DNA of 64,000 nucleotides from positions 1 through 64,000 of the forward strand of contig JACEEZ010000139.1 of the NCBI GenBank assembly GCA_016584305.1, in the 5' to 3' direction. This DNA comes from Chionoecetes opilio. Lineage: Eukaryota > Arthropoda > Malacostraca > Decapoda > Majidae. Of the stretch, positions 39,901-46,300 are shown one piece after another. Both the position numbers and the translations under genes were made by a program. Positions within the stretch are counted from its first letter, which is position 1. Each line of letters begins with the position of its first letter. A model generated the notes under the pieces. It was not told where the DNA came from, made no database searches, and saw only the letters and a list, made by a program, of their open reading frames with translations.

Positions 39901-42027
39901 CAATAATGATAACTAATAAGACAAGACACGGAACACTAAAATAAACTCTTTAATTCTTAAAATGATATGTTAAATAAAAAAATTGAAATTCTATATTATC
40001 AACTCCTACTTAATCCTAGGTAACAGCTCTTTGCTTATATTTTACCTTGTTCTAAAGCCAGTTTGAGAAGAGTGAAGGTGAGCTTGTAGGGGTCACACAC
40101 ACCGTCATTGGGAACCCAGAACGATCCCACCAAGTCCGCGGTGTTAATGATGTCACACTTCTTGGCAGTGTCTTCAGGAGAAAGTATATAGCACTCTGTT
40201 CCATTTGCTCTGAAATTTCATCCATTAAACAATTTCACCATTTAATCTAATGAATGACACTTTCCATGTAAGCATTATCAAATAATTGCAATGATATAAG
40301 ATAAGTAGATCTGTATCCAAATGGAGTATATCACATCCTAAATCATGGTCTATGATAAACTTACAAATACATGTACTCACTCTGCAATTGCTTTCATTTT
40401 GCGAAAATGTGTAATTCTTTCTCTGGAGCGAGCCAAGTGGAGGCCGCCGCACTGTTTCCAGCCTGTATCATGTCCAGCATCTGACAGTTCTTGAGCAAGA
40501 GTTTTACTTTTGCATAAAATTTTCATCTCTGGCTGGGTGAGCTTCACCCCCCCTAGGAACCCTGATCCCCTCCAGGAGGAAGCACCGCCAATCCTGAAGA
40601 TATCATATACATAATAAGTTTCTCTTGAGATACATTTTATTCATGCCATTATCACTAAACTGTCTCGTTCAAACATGATACTGCAGATAATAAATATATG
40701 GTGTATTACTCAAGTGAAATTAAAGGCACATCCATTCCTACCACCATGCAAAAATACACTAGTGAGAAGCAAATACAGTAGTTATAATCACCTTCACCTC
40801 ACCTACCTTCCCTGCTCAAGCATGACAACATCCTTGCCCCAGCCAAGCATGGCCAAGTGATAGAGGACAGAGGTGCCCACCATGCCCCCGCCACACACCA
40901 CAACCTTGGCCTTCTTTGGGGGAAGCTCATCCAGCACCAACTTGGATGATGCAAAACTCTCTGTTAGAATAAAACAAACAAAAATTAAATAATATATATA
41001 CGATTCATCACAATCTCTGTAAAAATGATAGACAACGGTTTCTTAACTTTATAAATGTGTTACACCTTTTCTAAGTTCTTGATGCAAGTTAGTATTTATT
41101 ATTCTTTTACTGTTCATTTCCTTCATGACCATCCCTTTACCCTGTTTTCTCATCGCACTTCACAAGGAATTTAAGGGTACTTTGCCCAGGCACTAATATG
41201 TTGTTCTAATCTATTGAAGTTCTTTGGTGTATGCAGTTCTTTGGGTTTGCACACCAGTTTCACTGGTGCAATGCGAGCACAATACACTTTGGCAAAGCTC
41301 TCCTGTAACCATCACACATTCATTTCACACAACCTTCTCATGAGTATCAAATGTCTGACGATAGTGATGGAAGAATATTAGAAAGACTCGGTATGTCTAA
41401 AAGGGTGAGAAATGAAAGTGGAGAGGCGGACGTGGTCAAACACATTACCCTCACAAAGATTGGGTTACCATGAGAAAATGGAACACAAATCAGATTACAA
41501 GGATGATACATAAATGAGGATGGTAGATGTTGTGAGTATAAGAACATAAGAACATAAGAAAATAAGGAGCTACAAGAGGCCGTGAGACCTACACGTGGTA
41601 GTTCCTGTAAAAAGAAAAAACCTTGTAAAATGCCAGCACAATTGTGAAAAAGTACTCAAGAAACAAGAAAAATCTGAGAGTAAGAGGACTTGGATGTGAA
41701 AAGATGAAACGTAATAACAGAAACAGAAACAGATATACATACAGATAAATAGATACATAAATAGGTATGTGATAGGAATATAGTATGTGATTGGTAAAAA
41801 AAAAATCTTATTGTAACAATCCATGAACAAGTTGCCATAGGTTCATACATACCTTCAAGATCTAATTGTTGGCCTTGATGACTGGAGGCCCAATGACCCT
41901 GGTGAATGTCTGCTGATAATGGCCCTCCAACATGACAACTACGACATGTACTTGCACGGGCAAAACTTGCATTCTTCCATTGGGTATTGGCTCTTCTTAA
42001 GAATGTGACTGTTCCACTTGCCATCAT
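8436..42027 (-). CDS. PDPR: PDPR-like mitochondrial FAD protein (DMGDH/SARDH family), 13 exons seen, 3' end not found
   Basis: By homology this is the regulatory subunit of pyruvate dehydrogenase phosphatase, which acts in the mitochondrial matrix on the PDH complex. The minus-strand exons encode a basic N-terminal presequence, an FAD Rossmann fold (GGGMVGTSVLYHL, about residues 75-90), the DAO oxidoreductase body, and then the FAO_M and GCV_T (aminomethyltransferase-like) segments, ending near residue 740. The human protein is about 880 residues, so roughly the last 150-200 residues are not visible. The position of the flavin-binding histidine of sarcosine and dimethylglycine dehydrogenases is Arg (SSWRGSGF), as expected for a PDPR-type non-dehydrogenase; I cannot fully exclude a divergent dehydrogenase. 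Introns total over 30 kb and are packed with transposons. Single-base indels break the frame in exons 5, 6, 10, 12 and 13. They look like sequencing errors because splice sites and phases are intact, but a decaying gene is possible. Confidence 0.85.
8741..8828 (-). repeat. Exon-like repeat (copy 3)
   Basis: The minus strand reads TSPDSPFYFPEIMDVEM, followed by GTAAGTATGAACGCCACC. Copy 4 at 52211-52300 has the same donor-like continuation. This copy is intronic or 3' to PDPR-like exon 13. Confidence 0.55.
9380..9506 (-). CDS. PDPR: PDPR-like exon 12 (frameshifts)
   Basis: The exon is bounded by GTGCAG| and |GTAAGT. It encodes LMIAPES at the start and LSDVTSMYTAICLMG at the end, matching the family's FMISPT and VT.KYTALNLIG strands. 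The middle shifts frame, so indels are present. The terminal G plus GT of exon 13 completes GP, the expected IGP motif. Confidence 0.82.
9910..10105 (+). mobile_element. 3' fragment of a jockey/I-type LINE (RNase H/zinc-knuckle end)
   Basis: The sequence is homologous to 14645-15190 and 28752-29175. The plus strand holds the CTGTTCGTAAAT-type block and HMLSGRIVYIWHKTLTGLPA-like reading. It is heavily indel-damaged. Confidence 0.65.
11257..12853. mobile_element. TIR element nested inside Tigger-like copy C
   Basis: Left AGGTGGGCACC...CGTTAATCC mirrors right ...GATTAACGGCGCCCACCACCT. Subterminal GTTAAC-rich repeats (GAAGTTAAC, CGTTAACG) appear at both ends. The centre is AT-rich with the (AT)n block at 11925-12100. 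No coding region was seen. Confidence 0.7.
11925..12100. repeat. (AT)n microsatellite
   Basis: Nearly pure TA alternation with rare C or doubled bases. Similar tracts occur at 20655-20785, 47310-47355 and 61775-61950. Confidence 0.95.
13484..13785 (+). mobile_element. tRNA-derived SINE with poly-A tail
   Basis: The head (13484-13555) resembles a tRNA: GGTGCAGAGTGGTTAGCG (box A) and AATTCGATCCCGAG (box B). The body contains TTCGACTGCGAGTTGCATGG and GGCGTCACTATAAGA, and the tail is about 20 A. The tails at 3571-3790, 22896-23215 and 60094-60300 are the same family in reverse. Confidence 0.82.
14645..15190 (+). pseudogene. C-terminal region of a jockey/I-type LINE ORF2
   Basis: The plus strand encodes pieces of the LINE C-terminus: RCRNVSETIEHFLLP (part of the C-x2-C...H...C zinc-knuckle type motif), SQLLTLNVATFDLPTLLAGAG, and PSRQ/RLPVAAS-like ends. 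A block of about 270 bp is partly duplicated (two copies of the CAACTCCTCACCCTGAAC stretch, near 14790 and 15060). Frames change repeatedly, so it is a dead fragment. Its 3' flank (15290-15500) recurs at 29180-29405. Confidence 0.75.
15290..15500 (+). repeat. LINE 3' UTR-type repeat
   Basis: GACGTAAAAGTCC, GGTAGTTGATATT, GGACAGTAAATA and CCCGACCAGTGCTG blocks recur in the same order at 29180-29405, in both places directly after the LINE C-terminal fragment. I infer a shared 3' UTR. Confidence 0.65.
15916..16579. mobile_element. Foldback MITE
   Basis: Ends TAATAGGCCAC (15916) and GTGGCCTATTA (16569-16579) are perfect inverted 11-mers. The arms of about 260 bp are inverted copies with indels, for example GAAAATCAGGTTTTCA versus GAAAACCTGATTTTCA, and ATCTTGATTAGATAG versus its mirror. 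No open frame of interest. Confidence 0.82.
16673..16950 (+). mobile_element. tRNA-derived SINE, sister of 6425-6720
   Basis: The head reads TCCGTAGTGTAGTGGTTAGC and TTCGGATCCC (boxes A and B). The body GCCGGGGGTTTGTGACACCC, CTCCCGGGATGGTGGCTTCG matches the minus-strand copy at 6.5 kb. There is no closed acceptor stem. Confidence 0.8.
17435..17520 (+). repeat. CR1-like LINE 3' tail
   Basis: AACAGGAACTACCACGTG...CTCTGTAGCTTC...CTTATGTTCTT is one of five dispersed copies in the window. The copy at 52960-53301 is joined to an ORF2 C-terminus, which identifies the family. Confidence 0.7.
17721..20378. mobile_element. pogo-like element with GCCGGCGCATA termini
   Basis: The left end reads CCGTATTTGCCGGCGCATAG after TA (17719-17720). 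The right end reads in reverse CAGTAATTTGCCGGCGCATA before TA (20379-20380). At 2.66 kb it is large enough to have held a transposase, but I could not recognise one; only short broken frames remain. It shares a block (18425-18600) with 34715-34860. Confidence 0.75.
20655..20785. repeat. (AT)n microsatellite
   Basis: TA alternation with occasional CA or TT interruptions. Open frames of Tyr-Ile repeats here are artefacts. Confidence 0.95.
21414..22211. mobile_element. Tigger-like element 2, copy A
   Basis: The left terminus CGTTCAAACCTCGATATAAA and the reverse of the right terminus CAGTCAAACCTCGATATAAC are inverted, flanked by TA (21412-21413, 22212-22213). A second copy in opposite orientation is at 60654-61432, with the same interior (GAAATAATCACAAACACA, CAAGCTCAAGCTC). 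Non-autonomous; it lies in the 12.8-kb PDPR-like intron. Confidence 0.85.
22295..22443 (-). CDS. PDPR: PDPR-like exon 11 (GCV_T segment)
   Basis: The exon is bounded by CCTCAG| and |GTAAGT and is fully open. It encodes ALQFLCSNDVDIPVGN and GGYENDCSLAR. The GGYENDC form favours PDPR over SARDH (GGTESD) and DMGDH. The next exon is 12.8 kb away, beyond several transposons. Confidence 0.93.
22896..23215 (-). mobile_element. SINE with tRNA-like head, reverse orientation
   Basis: The minus-strand head (23215-23145) holds GTGGCTGGATGACTAGAACC and GAGTTCAAGTCCCGCC (box B). The tail matches the 13484 family, and the poly-A appears as the T tract at 22876-22892. Confidence 0.75.
23233..23304 (-). repeat. 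Second tRNA-like module next to the SINE
   Basis: The minus strand reads GGTAGTGGCCGTCTGTGAGT and GAGTTTGAATCTCGC (box B-like). It directly follows the head of the neighbouring SINE, so two tRNA-like modules lie in tandem. The arms pair poorly, so I do not call a tRNA gene. Confidence 0.5.
23316..25090. mobile_element. piggyBac-like element flanked by TTAA
   Basis: TTAA (23312-23315) then CCCGTAAAGTGTTTAG, and AACACTGTACGGG then TTAA (25091-25094), give inverted termini and a TTAA target duplication, the hallmark of piggyBac. Inside, 23830-23940 reads in places as an acidic Asp/Glu/Ser-rich stretch (ELEDSDLSNDNDG), typical of piggyBac transposase N-termini. The DDE core is missing, so it is a deleted copy. 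Confidence 0.7.
25186..25833 (+). mobile_element. Deleted Tigger/pogo element with HTH remnant
   Basis: Termini CTGTATTTTTCCC and the mirrored GGAAAAAATACAA lie beside TA on each side (25184-25185, 25834-25835). The interior keeps a scrap of the CENP-B-type N-terminal helix-turn-helix (25590-25655). Confidence 0.65.
25590..25655 (+). pseudogene. Tigger transposase HTH fragment
   Basis: The plus strand reads SFRLKVIQHANEHENKAAER and Q before TGA. This matches the first helix pair of pogo/Tigger (CENP-B N-type) DNA-binding domains (..F K L K V I . . A . . . . N . A A . R). Nothing downstream continues the domain. Confidence 0.7.
26027..26171 (-). CDS. PDPR: PDPR-like exon 10 (several indels)
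   Basis: The exon ends at a GTAAGT donor (26026-26021). Family motifs appear in different frames: KPQWFDHVAKEY in one and GVAILDFSSFAK in another, so at least three small indels are needed. The last codons must also shift by one base (an A run at about 26040) to meet exon 11 in phase 0. The 5' boundary at 26171 is my best guess, from ATTAG|ATAATG. Confidence 0.8.
26391..26416. repeat. Poly-C tract
   Basis: An uninterrupted C run of about 26 bases inside the intron between PDPR-like exons 9 and 10. The length is uncertain for any sequencing platform. Confidence 0.9.
26990..28475 (+). pseudogene. FEN/PIN-nuclease-like protein with Cys-rich C-terminus (transposon-encoded)
   Basis: I recognise this as a multi-copy uncharacterised animal protein family. 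Seen in order, across several frameshifts: AASEMTGETYADVKLNEKTR (about 27000), QPPSLFDKGIMRKNTKSAL, FVLDGGH, VFDGYGSASSTK, ADADWLIASSA, SPVVVVGTDT and LLGMMVAQ, MLCGRNPFHVYCI, and at the end RPVAPEKVLKMVSCGCK, CGK, CTGCSGYNC, then stop at 28475. VFDG..., the ADADxLI acidic pair and the GTDTxLL acidic motif sit where FEN1/XPG nucleases have VFDGKPP, EAEA and EDxD, so I infer a PIN/FEN-like metal-dependent nuclease fold with a C-terminal cysteine cluster. Frame breaks near 27350, 27590, 27800 and 27930 make this copy inactive. No DDE transposase is visible, so this protein may itself act in mobility. Confidence 0.75.
28752..29175 (+). pseudogene. Jockey/I-type LINE C-terminal fragment with tandem block
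   Basis: Preceded by a T tract, it reads RNISETVEHFLLP (zinc-knuckle region). Three tandem copies of a block of about 150 bp start at the GCCAGGTGGCAGCATG sequences near 28848, 28993 and 29153. It is homologous to 14645-15190. Confidence 0.7.
29180..29405 (+). repeat. LINE 3' UTR-type repeat, second copy
   Basis: Same ordered blocks as 15290-15500, again directly downstream of the LINE C-terminal fragment. It ends at the inner edge of the right TIR of the FEN/PIN element. Confidence 0.65.
29907..30074 (-). CDS. PDPR: PDPR-like exon 9
   Basis: The exon is bounded by TTTCAG| and |GTAAGA and is fully open. It encodes DFTTGRCLRMSPIFPRL and GYERPSYF, the linker (FAO_M-type) region between the oxidoreductase and GCV_T domains. 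Confidence 0.93.
30237..30785 (+). pseudogene. Jockey-like LINE ORF2 fragment (endonuclease-RT linker)
   Basis: The plus strand is open to 30609: KPWFNSAYSRAVQDREAAHK, ISARNHAKSILQITKSSFIN and NRKCQNILDKTS. With frameshifts it then continues through a LHPDGSTAVSFISKAQLFAQ-like stretch to about 30785. This is the conserved linker before the reverse transcriptase of crustacean jockey-type LINEs. It is antisense to the host gene and truncated at both ends. Confidence 0.8.
30907..31099 (-). CDS. PDPR: PDPR-like exon 8
   Basis: The exon is bounded by TTGCAG| and |GTAAGA and is fully open. It encodes NYFVVAGLRSGG, AGGIGSMIAEWIVSGTP and AYDLDILRF, the C-terminal FAD-contact loop and helix of the oxidoreductase domain. 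The phase is 0 in and 1 out. Confidence 0.93.
31393..31795 (-). pseudogene. Jockey-like LINE ORF2 C-terminus, downstream half
   Basis: The minus strand reads MHVWGGFTQTALLNRVESKA, FHLFYSPPLT, then PVSIFPPTHDLNSFKRGM and a stop, the standard LINE C-terminus. Its N-terminal neighbour in the protein (..LYRGLIHPCMEGG) lies at 34925-35057, so a 3.1-kb element has split the ORF. Confidence 0.8.
31890..33870 (-). pseudogene. CR1/L2-like LINE reverse transcriptase, 5'-truncated
   Basis: Minus-strand order: a linker with EWFNRKCELARLEREKTW, KAPGPDGMSNWIMKECSNQL (RT block 1), NIVPIHKGGDKEEPLNYKPV, AGGQFGFRGGISC, YLDLKKAFDKVPH (first catalytic Asp), GVPQGSVLTPVMF, LFADDAKL (the FADD catalytic pair), KDLGVWITDNLSPEKHI (thumb), and the C-terminus SFPYRSIEAWNNLDAKVINA ending near 31927. 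The endonuclease domain is absent: the 5' end stops at the (TG)n tract. Frame breaks near 33280, 33085 and 32560 make it defective. It is one of the best-preserved TE genes in the window. Confidence 0.9.
33881..34024. repeat. (TG)n microsatellite
   Basis: About 70 TG units with rare interruptions, abutting the 5'-truncated end of the CR1-like LINE. Val-Cys open frames here are artefacts. Confidence 0.97.
34715..34860 (+). repeat. Dispersed repeat shared with 18425-18600
   Basis: ACACATGTA, CCGACAAAAACG, GCCAGATT, ACATCAAAACTA and GGCCTCGAAATCG occur in the same order in both places. Family unknown. Confidence 0.6.
34925..35057 (-). pseudogene. Jockey-like LINE ORF2, upstream half of split C-terminus
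   Basis: The minus strand reads SLAKTASMKLGVLWHLRQLV and SPSQLLALYRGLIHPCMEGG, the LINE region just before the HVWGG segment found at 31795. The two halves face an inserted TIR element. Confidence 0.8.
35050..35105 (-). repeat. CR1-like LINE 3' tail
   Basis: AGAACATAAGAAAATAAGG, AGCTACAAGAGGCCGTGAGG: reverse-oriented copy of the tail seen at 53228-53301. Confidence 0.75.
35327..35496 (-). CDS. PDPR: PDPR-like exon 7
   Basis: The exon is bounded by GAACAG| and |GTAAGT. It encodes LLEDWDHFFVMLKEML, then RVPVM and FSADHRWILGMVPE, corresponding to the family's DWD..., R.P and TPD...MGE-like region. No indel is apparent. Confidence 0.92.
35868..36560 (+). pseudogene. Decayed mariner transposase and terminus
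   Basis: It starts with a mariner-like terminus GAGGTCTGATCGAAAAGTAT. Coding traces are MTELVDQQN (36071), KLSDTLAETIEKVKRVFGIE, IKEWYRLSR (N-terminal helix-turn-helix), then after a deletion VQSILTD and FIPRLFAHDQKEDRLQVVRH with MLECTNTDSD, the stretch before the first catalytic Asp block in mariners. The catalytic part is missing. Confidence 0.75.
36838..36944 (-). CDS. PDPR: PDPR-like exon 6 (one-base frameshift)
   Basis: The exon is bounded by TTACAG| and a GTAATT donor. It encodes RDPDGNIYMREFNGG and LCGGFEKWAKP. After AKP the frame must change by one base to give IIEKELP and meet exon 7 in phase, which implies a missing base in the CC run near 36866. Confidence 0.9.
37092..37327 (-). 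CDS. PDPR: PDPR-like exon 5 (one-base frameshift)
   Basis: The exon is bounded by CACAG| and |GTATGA. It encodes ECDYIVNTGGLWARNIG and VPVHPAEHYFLYT, matching the VNxxGxWA and H..EH.Y motifs. At 236 bp it is one base short of the length its flanking phases require. The frame hits TAA near 37110 just after GIDP, in a C run, so a lost C is the simplest explanation. Confidence 0.9.
37868..38900 (+). mobile_element. TIR element (1.03 kb) with TA flanks and a small ORF
   Basis: The termini TGAGACGT and TGAGGCGT are followed by a perfect inverted block of 22 bp (AGTCATAAGGGCGAGCCCGC + CA at 37880-37901; mirror at 38868-38889). TA lies outside each end (37866-37867, 38901-38902). The ORF at 38078-38392 is its only coding segment. 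It lies in the PDPR-like intron between exons 4 and 5. Confidence 0.88.
38078..38392 (+). CDS. C-terminal remnant of a transposon protein
   Basis: About 104 residues from ATG at 38078. The first part is low in identity. The second holds KYPSPVKLSPEKLKDVQDLM, PVYTKFFEDLIKD and an acidic end ENPDDDFLDF. A YPSP..LS..K..DL..L....IP..YH.FF-like tail occurs at the C-terminus of large animal transposon proteins I have seen, so I infer this is the end of a longer protein whose middle was deleted. An acceptor-like CCCGCGTTCCCAG at about 38190 would allow it to be a last exon. There is no catalytic core. Function unknown. Confidence 0.5.
   Translation: MSSNETAGYLHAHHPANHSAPPKATQQLTCVQSFPRSQLQIKYPSPVKLSPEKLKDVQDLMQYVIKDDPVYTKFFEDLIKDQEVEMGVVPRPAEENPDDDFLDF
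39300..39392 (+). repeat. CR1-like LINE 3' tail
   Basis: GTGTTAAGTAACAGGGACTA, CGGCCTCTTGTAGCTTCC and TTATGTTCTTATGTC: same tail as 53228-53301. Confidence 0.75.
40046..40209 (-). CDS. PDPR: PDPR-like exon 4
   Basis: The exon is bounded by TTTCAG| and |GTAAAA and is fully open. It encodes ILSPEDTAKKC and VGSFWVPNDGVCDPY, the conserved substrate-domain strand of the DAO family. The phase is consistent (2 in, 1 out). Confidence 0.92.
40381..40593 (-). CDS. PDPR: PDPR-like exon 3
   Basis: The exon is bounded by CTTCAG| and |GTGAGT and is fully open. It encodes SSWRGSGFLGG, where sarcosine and dimethylglycine dehydrogenases carry the covalent-flavin His (here Arg), then TGWKQCGGLHLARS, the typical GG/GS beta strand of the family. 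Confidence 0.92.
40807..40960 (-). CDS. PDPR: PDPR-like exon 2 (FAD Rossmann motif)
   Basis: The exon is bounded by CTAACAG| and |GTAGGT. It encodes KVVVCGGGMVGTSVLYHLA, the GxGxxG dinucleotide-binding turn, then KDVVMLEQG, whose acidic residue would bind the ribose. The phase agrees with both neighbouring exons. Confidence 0.92.
41541..41612 (-). repeat. CR1-like LINE 3' tail
   Basis: Reverse copy: AGAACATAAGAACATAAG, AGGAGCTACAAGAGGCCGTG, ACACGTGGTAGTTCCTG. Confidence 0.75.
41853..42027 (-). CDS. PDPR: PDPR-like exon 1 (presequence)
   Basis: It starts at ATGATG (42027). The first residues, MMASGTVTFLRRANTQWKN, are rich in Arg, Ser and Thr with no acidic residue, as in a mitochondrial targeting peptide. 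It ends GAAG|GTATGT in phase 1, which joins exon 2 in frame. An acceptor-like TTTCAG just upstream (about 42050) suggests a separate 5' UTR exon. Confidence 0.8.
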
Positions 42028-42169
42028 GAACTTTACAGTTGTTAAATTTCTGAAACCAGATGATTTTGTGCTAAAAATATATACATACATAGTATAAAAG
42101 TGGAACTGATGCATGACATGACCTAGCTAGTTTTTCATTATCTAAAGAAAATACAAAGTGTATCGCCGG

Positions 42170-42585
42170 GGTTTGGGGAGTGATGTCCTTCTCTCTTGTC
42201 TCTTTATTTCTTCCTTTCCTAACTCTCTTCTCTCTTGTCGTTGTGATGATTATTCCGGGGGATTCCGAAAGGGGAGCTGCAGTCCTCATGACTAGGAGTG
42301 GTGAGGATGTAATTACTGGTCATGGAGGCTGGAACAGGGACTAATGTAGTGATCCATAGGCATATTCCTGTAAGACCGACAGAGCGATACAATGTCCTGG
42401 GCCCACAATTATCCCTACTGAAATCCCGTCAGAAGAATCCTTCTAATGGACTCTCTGACTCAGGGTGGTAATCACTTTGAGAATAAATAATTCCCTTCTC
42501 TTAATGTCCGGGGTGGGGAGTCAAACCCGCACCATCACCAGATTTTGCACTCAAACACGTGGCACGTTAGACCACTGACCCAATA
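42170..42585 (-). mobile_element. tRNA-derived SINE upstream of the PDPR-like gene
   Basis: The minus-strand head (42585-42513) reads GGGTCAGTGGTCTAACGTGC (box A) and GCGGGTTTGACTCCCCACC (box B). The body runs down to about 42170. The tRNA of origin is not clear. Confidence 0.65.
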
Positions 42586-42589
42586 AGGT

Positions 42590-43380
42590 TAACCCACTTG
42601 GCTAAGCGGTTCTGGCGTTTTTATGCATTACACAAGTCAAGGCAAAAACTGCTAAAACTATGTCGTTCTATGCACATAGTTTTAAATGCAAACCGTTCTC
42701 TTTACCCCTTTGAATACAAGGCATGTACTAGTACATCTCTACCTTAGAGCTGGGTTAGTACGTATATTTGTTAGTGATTTCAAGTCTCGGTTTACTTATA
42801 TATATCAATACCAGATTTTCTACTGACACCAATACCGGTGCTACTGTTACCATCAATGCATGATGTGTTGAGATTCTTCTCAATGTGGCCAACTCCAGAG
42901 AATTTCTATTTCATAACTTTCAATGCACTTCTATCATTGACAGCTATTTAAAAAAAATAAAAATAAAACAATGTTCATATACATAGTACACCTATGCCCA
43001 TTTAATGCACGAGTCATGTTCCTGGAAACCATGAGTTAAGCTAAAAAGCCTTAAACAAATCCTATGTTCCCTTTGACTCCCATTATTTGGGGGTCAGATT
43101 AGTCAATTTCACTCCCGTTTGGACCCTTTCGTGTGCTGAGGGAAAGGGGGTTCTTCACTTTTACTTTACCAATATGCACACGAAGAGTCCTTTCGTTGAA
43201 GGGGAAGTTTAATACTCCGGCAGATTTTTTTCCTGCGTTTACAAAAGTTGTTTTTTACAGGAAAAAGGCGTAGAAATTAATAACTTTTTGTGGATTAAGT
43301 GTTTTAAATGAACATTAAAACATACCTATGCAAAGAAAAAATGGGTCTGGACTTTGATTTGCGAAACTCTAGGTACTTGG
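42590..43380. other. No gene seen
   Basis: AT-rich sequence upstream of the PDPR-like gene. I found no promoter motif, repeat boundary or coding region that I can defend. Confidence 0.5.
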
Positions 43381-43382
43381 TC

Positions 43383-46300
43383 AAGCGGGTATCACACGAG
43401 GCATTTCGTCGGACTGTTTCGTCGAACCAAACAGGCATTTGGCTTGACCTGTTTGACAACACATCTAGCACACGGTTGGGCCAACCGCTTCACCCAACAA
43501 TAACAAACAAAGATGAAGCGATGACAGCGAGAGGCTTGGAGATTGTTGTTAATGTTTTAACTTTAGGGGCATATATATAAGTAGCTACTGGTGATGGATG
43601 AAAAGGGAGGTGATTGTTAGAAGAGAACAGCGACAGATGAAGACGCGTTCATGTGGGCTAAATGGGTTATAGTGGACGAGAACTGCGCGGGTCGCTACCA
43701 GCCGGTTTAAGTTTCGGTTAGGTTAATATTCCCGTCAGGGGGTCGAAGGGGACGGAGCCCCTCCCGTTAGAAGGTTAGGTTCAGTTAGGTTAGGGTAATA
43801 ATTTCATCCAGCAGGGCATGGCAGAGCCCAAAATTGAGTGGCGGGGCCGGCGGGCCAGCGGGCCCGCCCGCCCGCCACTGTCACCTGTGGCCACCGAAAA
43901 CCTGTGGCGGGCGGGCCCGCCTCTGAAAATAAAAATATCTCAATCTGAAAAGCCCCAATTTTTGGCCAGGTAAATGTAGGGTAAATGTTTACAGTAGGAC
44001 CGAAATTCCGTACACAAATGGGAGTGTGGTTTCTGTTCACCTTAATAGATTCTAAGTAACATTTTCTCTATGAACTTCCGTCGCAAATCACTACTTTCGG
44101 AGATATGACGTACTTAATAGGAAGGAGTGTATATGAGATATGAAAATTAAACTAACCTAACCCCACCTTTAGACTCACTAATCTAACCTAGCCTAACCTA
44201 ATCCCACGTTTTAACCTCCTAACTAAAGCCAAATCCTCAATAAAAGTGTCCGCGGCAAGGGAAGAACAGAGGCGATGCAGGTCACAAGAGGAAGAAGAGT
44301 GAGGCGGACGTAAACACTTATTGTCTCGCCTCCCTATGAATAGTATGGGTTTTATCTCCAAAAGTAATGATTTGCGACGGAAGCTCATAGAGAGAATGTT
44401 TCCTAGAATCCAACAATTAAGGTATACAGAAACCACACGCCCAATTAGAGAGAACTGCAACTCGAAATGCAGTGGTCGCTGGCAGTTTTAACTCACAATT
44501 TTGGTGAAAAGTTGGTCAACTTGAAAGAAAAATATGGGCTTATTCCACTGCACTTAAAACACAAAAGTATAATTTTAAGAACGATTTTCTTCTATATGTA
44601 TATTGTATAGAAGCCTGAGTCTGTAAAACGTGCATTTAACCAAATAACCAAGTAGGTTATAGTTGAGGAGGCGAGGTAAATGTTACTCTATGATATTATA
44701 TAGTCAATAACGTATGTTTAGAAGTTATCTATACCTAGGCAGTCATATTTTCCTGTTATTATTGTGTATCAATCAGATAGAAAGCCTGGAAGTGCAATGA
44801 GTCGACGCGTGAAGTAGCAATGTTTGATTCAATCGCCCCGCCACAATCTCCCCGCCCACCACTCCCCGCCGCAGCGTGTCGCCTCCACAATTATAACCTA
44901 CATTGTCGCAGCAACAAGCCGATTTCGGCATTCTTTATTCTTCGTTTTTCCAAGGCATGCTTATTGTATTTTGACAAGCGTTTGCCAGACGCAGCAGTAC
45001 TGTCTTAGAAAACAGTGTGAACATCACCCAAATTTTACATGCAACAATATACATGTAAAAAATATATATGCTTTGCTACTCGAGGCGAGTAATTTGCATT
45101 AAATTGCTATTATAGAACGTTCCATCGTAATGAATGTCATCCATATAATTAGTAGAACAACAGAAGAACTATATTTTTTGGTATTCAGATGCGGTGCATC
45201 AATGTTTATCGCGAATTAATTTATGAAAAATATTAGTCGCGGAGCCAAAACACAGTAGACCAACCTTTGAGTTAAAACTGCCAGCGACCACTGGCATTTC
45301 TCGAGTTTCAGTTCTCTCTAATTGTGTGAGAAATTCGGTCCTATTGTGAGAATTAATACCATATGTAGTCAGTGTCTCAGAAAAGGGACCGCGCAGTCCT
45401 TGTCCATTTTACCGGATCTTGATATTACAGGTGGCCTTTTCTTCATAGGCCAGGCCTTTGAACCGGCTGCTCCTGTAGAAAGAAAAAAAACCACACAAAA
45501 GGTAAACTGAACAAAACAAAACAAAACTACAAACAAGCATGCAGTTCTACTGTCTATTTCTCATACACCAATTTCTCTCCAAACTCTTTCACTGTCTCAA
45601 TCATCCGTCCCCTTTTCTCACCAGTCATCACACAGTCCCAGCAGCATAACAATCCATTCTCTTCTGTCCTTTCAACCACCTCATTCATACCACATCCATT
45701 TCAGTCAAAACCACACGCATCATTTCATTCTCTCCCCGTTATACTTCTCAGATCTCATATTCTACTAGTAATCATTCTACCGCAAATTGTAAACACATCA
45801 AATCAGCTTCATATTTCTGAAAATCTATCATATATAATATATAGTGATCTGTATTAATTTTCCTGTAATGTATTATATGATGGTGTTCATTTCAATGCTT
45901 AATAATTGCTAACACCATTTATAACTTACAGAAAAAGTATACTTATTTTGACCCCAGAGTATGTTCGACGAAATGTGCAACATTTTGTATAATTTCACAA
46001 AACCATTTCACCGAACATGTTTTTTTTCATATTTCATACGTATAGCCTACACTCCTTCCTATTTAAATCGTCTTATATCTTCGAAAGTAGTGATTTGCGA
46101 CGGAAGTTCATGGAGAAAATGTTTTTTGGAATCTATTAAGGTGAACAGAAACCACTCTCCCAATTGTGTAGGGAATTTCGGTCCTAGTGTAAACATTTAC
46201 CCTACATTTACCTGGCCAAAAATTGTTTTTTTCAGATGGAGATATTTTATTTTACGGAAACCTGTTAGGTTTTTTTTCTCACCAAACCCTAGGGTCACCT

